From JAVBWI01 sp036677445 (GTDB taxonomy: Bacteria; Bacillota; Clostridia; Christensenellales; CAG-138), in assembly GCA_036677445.1 (NCBI GenBank), contig JAVBWI010000006.1, forward strand, positions 1 through 64,000: a stretch of DNA of 64,000 nucleotides, in the 5' to 3' direction. Shown here one piece after another: positions 7,909 to 16,401 of the stretch. Position 1 is the first letter of the stretch; each line of letters starts with the position of its first letter. A model generated the notes under the pieces. It did no database searches. It saw only the letters and a program-made list of their open reading frames with translations, and was not told where the DNA came from. Position numbers and translations under genes: made by a program.

Positions 7909-8162
7909 GAGCCAAAACAAAGGAACGGCTTTGTAAAGAAATTTTCATATTTTCGAAACCAAATCCATATATGGAACGTTGTTATAAAAGGGCATTTGCG
8001 GCGGACGGCATATCGGGCGGCTGCGGGCTGCCCCGCATGGATTTGGGTATGTAAAATATTGCGTGGGGACGGTCGGCGGCTGTGCCCCAAACGGTATGCA
8101 AACGCGATCGGTAAAATATGGTAATTCTGCCCGGTGAAAGCCGGTTGGGTTGGGGGAGTGAC

Positions 8163-8864
8163 ATGGAACAAAACAATGGGCACCTGATCGATTTACGAAA
8201 CGTGAAAAAAACATATCGCGTGGGTTCGGTGGATATCCACGCGCTGCGCGGCGTTGATCTGGTGCTGGATAAGGGCGAAGTCTGCTGTGTTGTCGGCCGT
8301 TCCGGTTCGGGAAAATCCACGCTGCTCAACTTGCTTGCGGGGCTGGAGCATCCGACCTCGGGCGAGATCATCATATCGCGCATGCATATCGAACGCATGA
8401 CGCAAAGCGAGCTTATTCGCTTCCGTCAAAAAAACGTCGGTTTTATTTTTCAATCCTTTAACCTCATGCCCTATTACACCGCGCTTGAAAACGTGGCGCT
8501 GCCGCTGGTGTTCCGCGGCGTGGGCAGATCGAAGCGGTTAAAGATTGCGAAGGAAATGCTGCGGGCTGTCGGCCTGGAAACGCACATGAACCACAAGCCC
8601 ATGCAGATGAGCGGCGGCCAGCAGCAGCGCGTGGGCATCGCCCGCGCGTTGGTGAGCGAGCCGGATATCGTATTTGCCGATGAACCCACCGGAAACCTGG
8701 ACAGCAAAACCTCGGACGAGGTCATGCGCATGATCTGCGATATTTCGCGCGAGCGCAACAAAACGCTTATTATGGTAACGCATGATCCCAACATGGCCGC
8801 CTTTACGGACAAGGCGGTGCATATATTGGACGGGCTGATCACCGAGATCGATACGACGAAATAA
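8163..8864 (+). CDS. ABC transporter ATP-binding protein (MacB/LolD type)
   Basis: A 233-residue ATPase with Walker A GRSGSGKST (45-53), Q-loop FQSFNLMPYYTALEN, signature MSGGQQQRV, Walker B IVFADEP and the switch histidine in VTHD. This is the MacB/LolD/FtsE-like group that works with FtsX-fold permeases. ATG at 8163 follows GGGGGAG. It is the first gene of a three-gene operon with a CARDB-like surface protein and an FtsX/MacB permease, so it should drive mechanotransmission or export across the single membrane. Confidence 0.9.
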   Translation: MEQNNGHLIDLRNVKKTYRVGSVDIHALRGVDLVLDKGEVCCVVGRSGSGKSTLLNLLAGLEHPTSGEIIISRMHIERMTQSELIRFRQKNVGFIFQSFNLMPYYTALENVALPLVFRGVGRSKRLKIAKEMLRAVGLETHMNHKPMQMSGGQQQRVGIARALVSEPDIVFADEPTGNLDSKTSDEVMRMICDISRERNKTLIMVTHDPNMAAFTDKAVHILDGLITEIDTTK

Positions 8865-8894
8865 AAGTTGCATGCAACTTACAGGAGGATAGTT

Positions 8895-10688
8895 ATGTGG
8901 GGAAAAAGAACGGCTGCTTTGATACTGTGCGCCATGATGGTACTATTGTTGCTGCCCAGTGTGGCGATGGCGGCGGATGCATCCATTACTGTTACTGGCA
9001 GCCCTGTTTTTGAAGGTTCAGGTAGTGATGTGGGTAAGGCAAAAATTACATTCAGCGTCACTAACAACGAAGATGAACCGATAACCGTGCTTCAGGTTGT
9101 ACCGGTATATAAATATAATGGGGTGATTATTTCCAATGAACCGGCATCAACTGTGGGTAAGACTTTAATTAAGGATGAAATCGTTCCTGATTCCACAATA
9201 GATGTAGGTATTAATACTACACTGGCCAGCGGACGACAATACGATGCGCAATTGGAACTGTATTACAGTACAAGTACAGGAACAAAAAAAGTGATCTCAG
9301 GCACATTCAAAATCTATAAAACATCAGCCTCTACTTCAACGCCCACACCTGAACCGGAAGAAACCGGCGGTGATACCGTCACCGACCCCACCTCTGCCCT
9401 CATACTTTCCTCTGTCGGCGAGGACGGCGCGGTCATCCCCGGGCCAAGGGGGGACGCGGGCGACAGCATCCAGATCCGCCTGCCCATATACAACCGCTCC
9501 AATTCCCGTTTAAAGGAAATACTGGTGACGCCGCAGATTTCCGCAACGCTGGATTCGTTCCCCTTCGTGATCGAGGCGGTAAATTATACCTGCTCGCTGG
9601 ATGCCATGCGCGCGGGCGAGCTGAAGGAGCTTGCGTATAACTTCAAGCTTTCCAAGGATGTGACCAGCGGCGTCAAGGAAGTGAAATTCAACGCCGTCTA
9701 TTTCAATTACGCAAAGCAGGCCTATGAAACCGCAACGTTCTCCGTGTTCGTTACGGTAGTCAAAGGCGCCACGCCCTCGCTGACGGACGAGGACGGCGTC
9801 GCCATCACCTCCACGCCTAAGATCATCATCGAATCTTATTCGGTAGAGCCCGCCAACCCTGCGGATGCAGAGACCGGCCGCCTGTTTGCCGGCGAGCAGT
9901 TCGCGCTCAAGCTGACCGTCCGCAACACCTCCGGCGAAGAATCGGTGAAAAACATACAGCTTACGCTTTCCAACGAAGGCGGCGTCATATTGCCCGCGGA
10001 TAACGGCAGCAACACCGTATACATCGACCGTATCGGTGCAGGGGAGAGCGTGGAAAAAACCATCCACTTTCAGTCCGCGCCGGATGCGGAAGCGAAAGCG
10101 CACTCTTTAAGCGCCAAGTTCAGCTATGAAAGCGCAAAAACGTTAAAGACTTACGAAGTGACGGAGACCATCACGCTGCCCGTTTCGCAGCGTATGCGCG
10201 TGCGTGTCGACGACCCCGTGGTCTACGGCGACGGTACGGTCGACCAAAGCATGCCGATGTACTTCAGCCTCTACAACATGGGCAAATCCTCGCTCTACAA
10301 CTGTATGGTGGATGTGGAGGGCGACGGCCTCCGCATGGAAGAATCGTTCTTCGGCGGCAATGTGAGCACCGGCTCCACTATGCGGGCGGATTTTAATATC
10401 ATATCTTCCAAGGCGGGCCAAATCGAGGGTAAAATCATCATTACCTATGAGGATGTATACGGCGAGGAGACCCGCGTGGAAAAGCCCTTTACGGTCAACG
10501 TCATGGAAGCCTTCATGCCGGAGGACATGGGCGGGGATGTATTCAAGCCGGGTTTTGAAGAGGAGCTGAAGCCACAGACCCCCATCGGCCTCTATATTGC
10601 AATTGGCGCGGCGGTCCTCGCGGCGGTCGTTGTATTGCTGGTCGTACTCAAGCGCAAGCGCCGCAAGAGGCAGCTGGAGGATGTATGA
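8895..10688 (+). CDS. Secreted CARDB-like repeat protein with C-terminal membrane anchor
   Basis: A 597-residue protein: signal peptide (cleavage probably after VAMA, about residue 24), several beta-rich CARDB-type segments, one C-terminal membrane helix (about 566-588) and a basic tail KRKRRKRQ. It lies between an ABC ATPase and its permease and overlaps the permease start, so it is probably an extracytoplasmic partner of that transporter. ATG at 8895 follows AGGAGG. The part up to about 9360 is AT-rich and the remainder GC-rich with different codon use, so the gene looks like a mosaic. Confidence 0.7.
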   Translation: MWGKRTAALILCAMMVLLLLPSVAMAADASITVTGSPVFEGSGSDVGKAKITFSVTNNEDEPITVLQVVPVYKYNGVIISNEPASTVGKTLIKDEIVPDSTIDVGINTTLASGRQYDAQLELYYSTSTGTKKVISGTFKIYKTSASTSTPTPEPEETGGDTVTDPTSALILSSVGEDGAVIPGPRGDAGDSIQIRLPIYNRSNSRLKEILVTPQISATLDSFPFVIEAVNYTCSLDAMRAGELKELAYNFKLSKDVTSGVKEVKFNAVYFNYAKQAYETATFSVFVTVVKGATPSLTDEDGVAITSTPKIIIESYSVEPANPADAETGRLFAGEQFALKLTVRNTSGEESVKNIQLTLSNEGGVILPADNGSNTVYIDRIGAGESVEKTIHFQSAPDAEAKAHSLSAKFSYESAKTLKTYEVTETITLPVSQRMRVRVDDPVVYGDGTVDQSMPMYFSLYNMGKSSLYNCMVDVEGDGLRMEESFFGGNVSTGSTMRADFNIISSKAGQIEGKIIITYEDVYGEETRVEKPFTVNVMEAFMPEDMGGDVFKPGFEEELKPQTPIGLYIAIGAAVLAAVVVLLVVLKRKRRKRQLEDV

Positions 10689-11986
10689 GTACGTTGGATC
10701 TCTTATCCATGGCCTTCATGAACCTGTGGCGGCGTAAGCTGCGCGCGTTCCTGACGGTGCTGGGCATGGTGATCGGTACGGCGTCCATCGTTGTCATGGT
10801 ATCGCTGGGCATAGGCATCAACGAATCCTTCCGCGAGAATTATGAGCGCGCGGGCAGCCTGACCACCATACAGGTCAATTCGTATCGTATGGCGGAATCA
10901 AAAAGCGACAGTATGTACGCGAGTTACGAGGAAGTCGTGCTGGATGATAAAAGTGTGCAGTCGTTTTTGCGGATACCAGGCGTATCCGCCGTTATGCCCA
11001 TGCTCGAAACCTGGGGCGCTGTGAAAAGCGGACAGTATGTGACGGATATTTCCATTATGGGCGTAGATTTGGCGATGGCGGAGAAGTTCGGCTTCAACCT
11101 TGCCGAGGGACGCCTGCCAAAATCCAACACGGGCACGAACTATGAAGTCGTATTCGGCAGTTGGACGATGCAGAACTTCTACAACCCCAAGAACGGCAGA
11201 CAGGCGATCGACCAGAACGGGAACTCCAAGATATCGCTGGACCGCTCTCGCTTTCAGCTTACATTCGACTACAGCAATATCTATGAGGATATGGGCGGCG
11301 GGGAATCGACCACAAGGGGAAAGCTGTATAAGATCAACCCGGTGGGCGTGATGGCGCAGGAAGGCAACAATTACGCGTATTATTCCATAATGGATATCAA
11401 CGCCGTGAAGCGCCTGGCCAAGGAAAATAAGGACTACATGCATATCGACACAAAAAAATACAGCCAGATTTGGGTCAAATGCGAAAATATCGACCAGGTG
11501 ATCGAGATTCAGGAGCAGATTCAAAACATGGGTTATGGCGCAAGCAGCCTGCAGGATGCGCTCAAGGCCGCGCAGGAAAGCGCCGCGCAGCTTCAGATGC
11601 TGCTGGGTGCTATCGGCGGCGTGGCGCTTTTGGTTGCGGCCATCGGCATTATGAATACCATGATGATGAGCATCTACGAGCGCACCCGCGAAATCGGCAT
11701 CATCAAGGTGCTGGGCTGCCGCATGAGCAATATTGCGGGCCTGTTTTTAACGGAGGCGGCCTATATCGGCTTCTTCGGCGGCGCGCTGGGGTTGGGGATC
11801 AGCTATGGGATCTCCTTCCTGCTCAACCAGTTTGTACTCGCATCCGTGGGCATGTCCAGCGTGATACCGATTTATCTGTCGCTGGGCGCGGTGCTGTTTT
11901 CCATTGTGGTGGCGCTTGTAAGCGGCATGTATCCGGCCATTCGCGCCATGCGCCTTTCGGCGCTCACGGCAATCCGCGCCGAGTAA
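10685..11986 (+). CDS. ABC transporter permease, MacB/FtsX family
   Basis: A 433-residue permease: one N-terminal membrane helix (LRAFLTVLGMVIGTASIVVM), a large extracytoplasmic MacB_PCD domain (about 45-295), then three C-terminal helices of the FtsX domain, including LLGAIGGVALLVAAIGIMNT and the typical ERTREIGIIKVLG. It overlaps the previous gene by four bases (ATGA), indicating translational coupling. With the ATPase it should form a type VII ABC complex; the substrate is unknown. Confidence 0.9.
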   Translation: MSTLDLLSMAFMNLWRRKLRAFLTVLGMVIGTASIVVMVSLGIGINESFRENYERAGSLTTIQVNSYRMAESKSDSMYASYEEVVLDDKSVQSFLRIPGVSAVMPMLETWGAVKSGQYVTDISIMGVDLAMAEKFGFNLAEGRLPKSNTGTNYEVVFGSWTMQNFYNPKNGRQAIDQNGNSKISLDRSRFQLTFDYSNIYEDMGGGESTTRGKLYKINPVGVMAQEGNNYAYYSIMDINAVKRLAKENKDYMHIDTKKYSQIWVKCENIDQVIEIQEQIQNMGYGASSLQDALKAAQESAAQLQMLLGAIGGVALLVAAIGIMNTMMMSIYERTREIGIIKVLGCRMSNIAGLFLTEAAYIGFFGGALGLGISYGISFLLNQFVLASVGMSSVIPIYLSLGAVLFSIVVALVSGMYPAIRAMRLSALTAIRAE

Positions 11987-12118
11987 CGGCAAGGGTTAAT
12001 GAGATGCTAACTCAGACTATTTTATATAGAATATATCAGCGAGTTAGGCCGCTTCATTCAGATTGCTGATAAACGCCCCCTACGAGGGTATGGCGAATCT
12101 CAAATCCAAACTTTTAAT

Positions 12119-12264
12119 CCGATTTGACAGTGCAGCGTCTTTGTGCGTCAAATCGGCAAGGAAATGCCGCAATGACGGCATTTCAACCTATAGAAAACCC
12201 GCTTACAAAGTTCGCAAAACTTTGTAAGCGGATTGGATGGGTCGGCCGGTTGCGCCGATCCATC
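12119..12264 (+). other. Run of four stem-loops before mscL
   Basis: Four hairpins follow one another: 12119-12128/12147-12156 (10 bp), 12161-12169/12176-12184 (9 bp), 12199-12212/12218-12231 (14 bp, perfect) and 12236-12246/12254-12264 (11 bp with one G-U). None has a T-tract directly after it. They fill the gap between the permease and mscL. They could be a structured leader or a palindromic repeat cluster. The rest of 11987-12330 holds nothing I recognise. Confidence 0.6.
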
Positions 12265-12330
12265 GCATTTCCCGCGTTGTGCCGCACCGCAAATTGTGCT
12301 ATATTTGTACTCATAAAGGGGAAATGCAAC

Positions 12331-12777
12331 ATGTGGAAGGAATTCAGGGAATTCGCATTAAAAGGCAATGTGCTGGACTTGGCGGTAGGCGTTATGATCG
12401 GCGCAGCTTTTGGCAAAATCGTCACCAGTGCCGTGAATGACATTTTTATGCCTTTGCTTAGTCTGCTGACCGGAGATGTCGATTTTTCCGGTTTGTTCAT
12501 CGCCATGGATGGCGGCGACTATGCTTCAATTGATGTGGCAAAGGAAGTAGGCGTCGCAACGTTCAACTATGGCGCATTTCTGACCGCAATCATTGATTTC
12601 CTGCTTATCGCATTATGCATTTTCCTGTTTATCAAGCTGATCGCGCGTGTGCAGCGCAAAAAGAAGGAAGAACCTGCCGCTAAAACGCCGCGCAAATGTC
12701 CCTTCTGCCTGACCGAGATCGCTGAGGAAGCTGTTCGATGCCCACACTGCACATCCATGCTGGAGGAGGCGAAATAA
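12331..12777 (+). CDS. mscL: Large-conductance mechanosensitive channel MscL with zinc-ribbon tail
   Basis: A 148-residue channel subunit. The conserved N-terminal FREFALKGNVLDLAVGVMIG and second helix FLLIALCIFLFIKLI match MscL, which opens under membrane tension to release solutes in hypo-osmotic shock. After the usual cytoplasmic helix come CPFC (123-126) and CPHC (137-140), a zinc-ribbon-like pair absent from the E. coli protein. It is joined to the next gene by a TAATG overlap. Confidence 0.93.
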   Translation: MWKEFREFALKGNVLDLAVGVMIGAAFGKIVTSAVNDIFMPLLSLLTGDVDFSGLFIAMDGGDYASIDVAKEVGVATFNYGAFLTAIIDFLLIALCIFLFIKLIARVQRKKKEEPAAKTPRKCPFCLTEIAEEAVRCPHCTSMLEEAK

Positions 12778-13202
12778 TGTTATACGAGTACTTTATTAAC
12801 GGATTTCTGTACAAAGAGGATTGGAACTGCGCCGAACACATGCTGGTAGGCGCTAACCATGCCTATTCGCTTGGCCTTGACGATAAAGCGCTGAAGCTTG
12901 CCGCGGGCTTTGGCGGGGGCATGGCCATAGGCTCGGTCTGCGGCGCGCTCACCGGCGCTATCATGGTGCTCGGCATGCTGTTTGTAAACGAGCGCGCGCA
13001 TGAAAGCGAAAAAATCAAGGAGCTTACTACGGAGCTGCTGGACCGTTATAAGCAGGCGATGGGTGATATTGACTGTACGCCGCTGAAGGAGAAGTATCGC
13101 AACGACGAGATCAAGTGCCGGAATGTCATATTGGAGGCAGCGAAAATACTGGACGATATCGTTGCGCGCGAACGGCCCGATGCGGCTTTCGTTGCAAAAT
13201 AA
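12777..13202 (+). CDS. C_GCAxxG_C_C family protein
   Basis: A 141-residue protein with the family pattern: NCAEHML near the N-terminus, GFGGGMAIGSVCGALTGA in the centre, then DCTPLKEKY and IKCRNVILEAA. The spaced cysteines suggest metal or redox-cofactor binding; the biochemical role is not established. ATG at 12777 overlaps the mscL stop by one base and has GGAGGAGG upstream, so the two are co-translated. Confidence 0.85.
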   Translation: MLYEYFINGFLYKEDWNCAEHMLVGANHAYSLGLDDKALKLAAGFGGGMAIGSVCGALTGAIMVLGMLFVNERAHESEKIKELTTELLDRYKQAMGDIDCTPLKEKYRNDEIKCRNVILEAAKILDDIVARERPDAAFVAK

Positions 13203-13303
13203 CTTCGAATCTGGTATCCTTATTAAACGCTGCAGCCTGCAGGGCAGCGCGCTTTGCGGGCAAACGGCGTTGTATACGCATGAACAAGGAGGATCCGGCA
13301 ACC

Positions 13304-14533
13304 ATGAGAAACGCCTTCGATGTATTGGAGGAGCGCGGCTTTATCAAGCAGGTCTCGCATCCGGAAGAATTGCGGGAACTGATGGCAAAGGAAAGCATTA
13401 CGTTTTATATCGGATTTGACCCGACTGCGGACAGTCTGCACGTAGGACATTACGTCGCGCTGATGGCGATGGCGCACATGCAGCGTTGCGGCCACAGGCC
13501 CATCGCACTGCTTGGGGGCGGGACCACCATGATCGGCGATCCTTCGGGCAAAACGGATATGCGCCGCATGATGACGCAGGAGGAAATCCAAAGTAACGCG
13601 CAAAAGTTCCAATCCCAGATGGGGCGCCTTCTGGATTTCGGCGAGGGAAAGGCAATTATCCGAAACAACGCGGATTGGCTGCTGCCGCTGAATTTCCTGG
13701 ATTTCATGCGCGATATCGGCGTACTGTTCTCCGTAAATCGAATGCTGGCTGCGGATTGTTATAAAAACCGCATGGAGCAGGGTCTGACATTCTTTGAAAT
13801 GGGCTATATGCTGATGCAGAGCTATGACTTTCTGGAGTTGAACCGTACGGAAAACTGCGTACTGCAAATGGGCGGTGACGACCAGTGGAGCAATATCCTC
13901 GCGGGTGCGGATCTGATCCGCCGTAAGGAGCAGCGCCCCGCTTATGCGCTTACCTGCACGCTGTTAACGACCAGCGACGGCCGCAAAATGGGCAAAACCG
14001 AAAAAGGCGCCCTCTGGCTGGACAAGGATAAGTGCAGCGTATACGACTTTTATCAGTACTGGCGCAATGTGGACGATGCGGATGTCGAACGCTGCCTCGC
14101 CCTGCTGACCTTCCTGCCGATGGAAGAAGTACGCCGTCTGGGCGCGCTCGAAGGGGCCGCTATCAACCAGGCAAAGCGCACGCTCGCTTATGAACTTACA
14201 AAGCAGGTGCACGGGGAAGAGGAAGCGCAAAAGGCTATGGATGCCGCGGAGGCCTTATTTGCGGGCGGCGGCGATTTGGCACATATGCCGACAGTAGCGC
14301 TCACCGCCTCGGATATAGAAGAAACGGGCCTTCGTATACCCGACCTTCTGGTAATGGGCAACCTTGCCAAATCCAAAAGCGACGCGCGCAGGCTGATACA
14401 GAGCGGCGCGGTGTTCATCGGGGATGAAAAGGTTGAGGATTTCAACGCGGCGCTTTCAGCCGTGGATATTCAGGGCGGCGGCGTCATATTGCGTAAAGGA
14501 AAGAAGGGCTTTTGTCGGGTACGGCAGGGCTGA
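13304..14533 (+). CDS. tyrS: Tyrosyl-tRNA synthetase
   Basis: A 409-residue class I synthetase that charges tRNA-Tyr. HIGH-type motif HVGH at 46-49, KMSKS-type motif KMGKT at 228-232, tyrosine-binding region with MQSYDF and GGDDQWSNI, and a C-terminal S4 RNA-binding domain (from about 343). ATG at 13304 is chosen because AAGGAGG lies at 13286-13292; an upstream ATG at 13280 overlaps that site. No T-box leader is visible in the 100 bases before it. It overlaps the next gene by one base. Confidence 0.95.
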   Translation: MRNAFDVLEERGFIKQVSHPEELRELMAKESITFYIGFDPTADSLHVGHYVALMAMAHMQRCGHRPIALLGGGTTMIGDPSGKTDMRRMMTQEEIQSNAQKFQSQMGRLLDFGEGKAIIRNNADWLLPLNFLDFMRDIGVLFSVNRMLAADCYKNRMEQGLTFFEMGYMLMQSYDFLELNRTENCVLQMGGDDQWSNILAGADLIRRKEQRPAYALTCTLLTTSDGRKMGKTEKGALWLDKDKCSVYDFYQYWRNVDDADVERCLALLTFLPMEEVRRLGALEGAAINQAKRTLAYELTKQVHGEEEAQKAMDAAEALFAGGGDLAHMPTVALTASDIEETGLRIPDLLVMGNLAKSKSDARRLIQSGAVFIGDEKVEDFNAALSAVDIQGGGVILRKGKKGFCRVRQG

Positions 14534-15186
14534 TGCGCGCGTACCGCACGGTGCGCACGAATGCGCGCATTGAGCTGGTCATACAAAAATCGCGTTTTAT
14601 CGGCTGGTGCTTTCCCGTTGAGCAAGAGCAGTCGGCGCAGTGTATGCTGGACGATGTTCGCAAGCAGCATTGGGACGCGAGCCACAATTGCTATGCGTAC
14701 GCCATTGGTGCACAAGGCGGCACGGCGCGTTACAGCGACGACGGCGAGCCCGGCGGTACGGCGGGACTCCCTATGATGGAGGCAATCCGTCAAAAAGGCG
14801 TAACGGATATCCTGTGTATCGTTACGCGATATTTCGGCGGGGTGCTCTTGGGCGCAGGCGGATTGGTGCGCGCATATTCCAAAGCCGCCAGCACTGCGAT
14901 AGAGGCGGCAGGTATGGTCGATATGCGGCCCTGTACCCGCTTTACCGTACAGATGGAGTATGCACGCTATGGCGCGCTCGAGCCGCTGCTTCGCAGGCAG
15001 GGCGAACTGACGGATGTGCGTTTTACGGAATGTGTGCAGGCGGATATTCTTATCCCGGCAGAGCGGAGCGAGACATTTACGCAGCTTGTGATTGAGAAGA
15101 CGGACGGGCGTGTACGGCCGCAGGCTGCGGGTATGTGCTATGGGGCGTTTCCGATCGAGGCGGCTGACGTCGGCCGGGAGGGCTAA
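14533..15186 (+). CDS. YigZ/IMPACT (UPF0029) family protein
   Basis: A 217-residue cytosolic protein with the UPF0029 signature region YSDDGEPGGTAGLPMM and the N-terminal KSRFIGWCFPV, followed by the small C-terminal DUF1949-like domain. Eukaryotic IMPACT affects translational control; bacterial members are of unknown role. ATG at 14533 overlaps the tyrS stop (TGATG), so translation is coupled. An in-frame TTG at 14512 is possible but less likely. Confidence 0.88.
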   Translation: MRAYRTVRTNARIELVIQKSRFIGWCFPVEQEQSAQCMLDDVRKQHWDASHNCYAYAIGAQGGTARYSDDGEPGGTAGLPMMEAIRQKGVTDILCIVTRYFGGVLLGAGGLVRAYSKAASTAIEAAGMVDMRPCTRFTVQMEYARYGALEPLLRRQGELTDVRFTECVQADILIPAERSETFTQLVIEKTDGRVRPQAAGMCYGAFPIEAADVGREG

Positions 15187-15205
15187 AAAAGATTGACTGT
15201 TGCTT

Positions 15206-15223
15206 CCATTCCAAAAGGAATGG
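15206..15223 (+). other. Short hairpin before ilvE
   Basis: CCATTCC, loop AAAA, GGAATGG. It sits 33 bases before the ilvE start. There is no T-tract, so it is not an obvious terminator; it may be processing- or stability-related. Confidence 0.35.
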
Positions 15224-15256
15224 GGAAACACAATATGCAAACTGGAGGAATGCGAC

Positions 15257-16321
15257 ATGAACATCACGGTCAATAAGACGACCTCGCCGAAAGCGAAGCC
15301 GCAGGACGAGAGCAAAATGGGGTTTGGCAAAACTTTTTCGGATCATATGTTCATTATGGAATATGAGGCCGGGAAGGGCTGGCTCAACCCGCGTATACAG
15401 CCTTATCAGAAACTGGCGATTGACCCGGCTTCCCCTGTACTGCATTATGCGCAGGAAATTTTCGAGGGGCTCAAGGCATATCGCGCCAAAAACGATGATA
15501 TTCTTCTGTTCCGCGCGCGAGACAATGCACGCAGGCTGAACCAGAGCGCGGAGCGCATGTGCATGCCGCAGATCGACGTGGAAATGAATTATGAGGCGAT
15601 GGCGACGCTCATTGATATCGAGCGCGACTGGGTACCGCACAGCCCCGGCACCACACTGTATATCCGACCCACCATGATTGCCGACGGCTCGGAATTGGGC
15701 GTGCATGCCGCGCATAAGTATATCTATTATATCATCTGCTCTCCTTCGGGCGCATATTATGCTACCGGTCTAGCACCCATTCGCATATATGTTGAAGATG
15801 AATATGTCCGTGCGGTCAAGGGCGGTACGGGTTACGCGAAAACGGGCGGCAACTATGCCTCCAGCCTCAAAGCTGCGGAAGTTGCGGCGAAAAAGGGTTT
15901 CGATCAGGTGCTGTGGCTTGACGGCGCCGAGCGCAAGTATATTGAGGAAGTGGGCGCCATGAACATGATGTTCGTCATCGGCGACACCCTTTGCACCGCC
16001 GCGCTGCAGGGCAGCATACTCCCCGGCATCACCCGTATGTCCATACTCGCACTCGCGCGCGAAATGGGGATGAAGGTGGAAGAGCGCAAGATCTCCGTAG
16101 CGGAACTGATGGAAGCCGGCGAAAGCGGCGACCTTAAGGAAGCTTTTGGCACCGGCACTGCCGCCGTTGTTTCCCCCGTTGGCGAATTGACTTATAAAGA
16201 CAAGAGCGTCGTTGTGAACGGCAATAAGATCGGAACGCTGACCCAGAAGTTCTACGATACGCTCACAGGCATCCAACTGGGCGAAATCGAGGATACATAC
16301 GGCTGGGTCACTCGTGTATAA
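15257..16321 (+). CDS. ilvE: Branched-chain amino acid aminotransferase
   Basis: A 354-residue fold-type IV PLP enzyme that interconverts valine, leucine or isoleucine and the 2-oxo acids. The PLP lysine is K195 in GYAKTGGNYASS, and YIEEVGAMNMMF and SILPGITRMSIL match the cofactor and substrate loops. The length fits the long (BCAT-like) branch. ATG at 15257 follows GGAGG. It follows yigZ by 70 bases and ends the mscL-tyrS gene string. Confidence 0.93.
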   Translation: MNITVNKTTSPKAKPQDESKMGFGKTFSDHMFIMEYEAGKGWLNPRIQPYQKLAIDPASPVLHYAQEIFEGLKAYRAKNDDILLFRARDNARRLNQSAERMCMPQIDVEMNYEAMATLIDIERDWVPHSPGTTLYIRPTMIADGSELGVHAAHKYIYYIICSPSGAYYATGLAPIRIYVEDEYVRAVKGGTGYAKTGGNYASSLKAAEVAAKKGFDQVLWLDGAERKYIEEVGAMNMMFVIGDTLCTAALQGSILPGITRMSILALAREMGMKVEERKISVAELMEAGESGDLKEAFGTGTAAVVSPVGELTYKDKSVVVNGNKIGTLTQKFYDTLTGIQLGEIEDTYGWVTRV

Positions 16322-16335
16322 GAATTGGGATTTTA

Positions 16336-16372
16336 AGGAAGCATGGAGAGTAGGATACTCTTCGTGCTTCCT
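16336..16372 (+). terminator. Hairpin after ilvE
   Basis: Outer arms AGGAAGCA (16336-16343) and TGCTTCCT (16365-16372), inner arms AGAGTA and TACTCT. It lacks a good T-tract, so termination may be weak and some read-through into the next gene is likely. Confidence 0.5.
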
Positions 16373-16401
16373 ATAGATCGTAAAGGAGAATCCATAGACC
16401 C

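Noticed and set aside
13203..13303. T-box riboswitch before tyrS
   Set aside because: I see no T-box sequence (TGGNACCGCG type) or specifier stem in the short gap.
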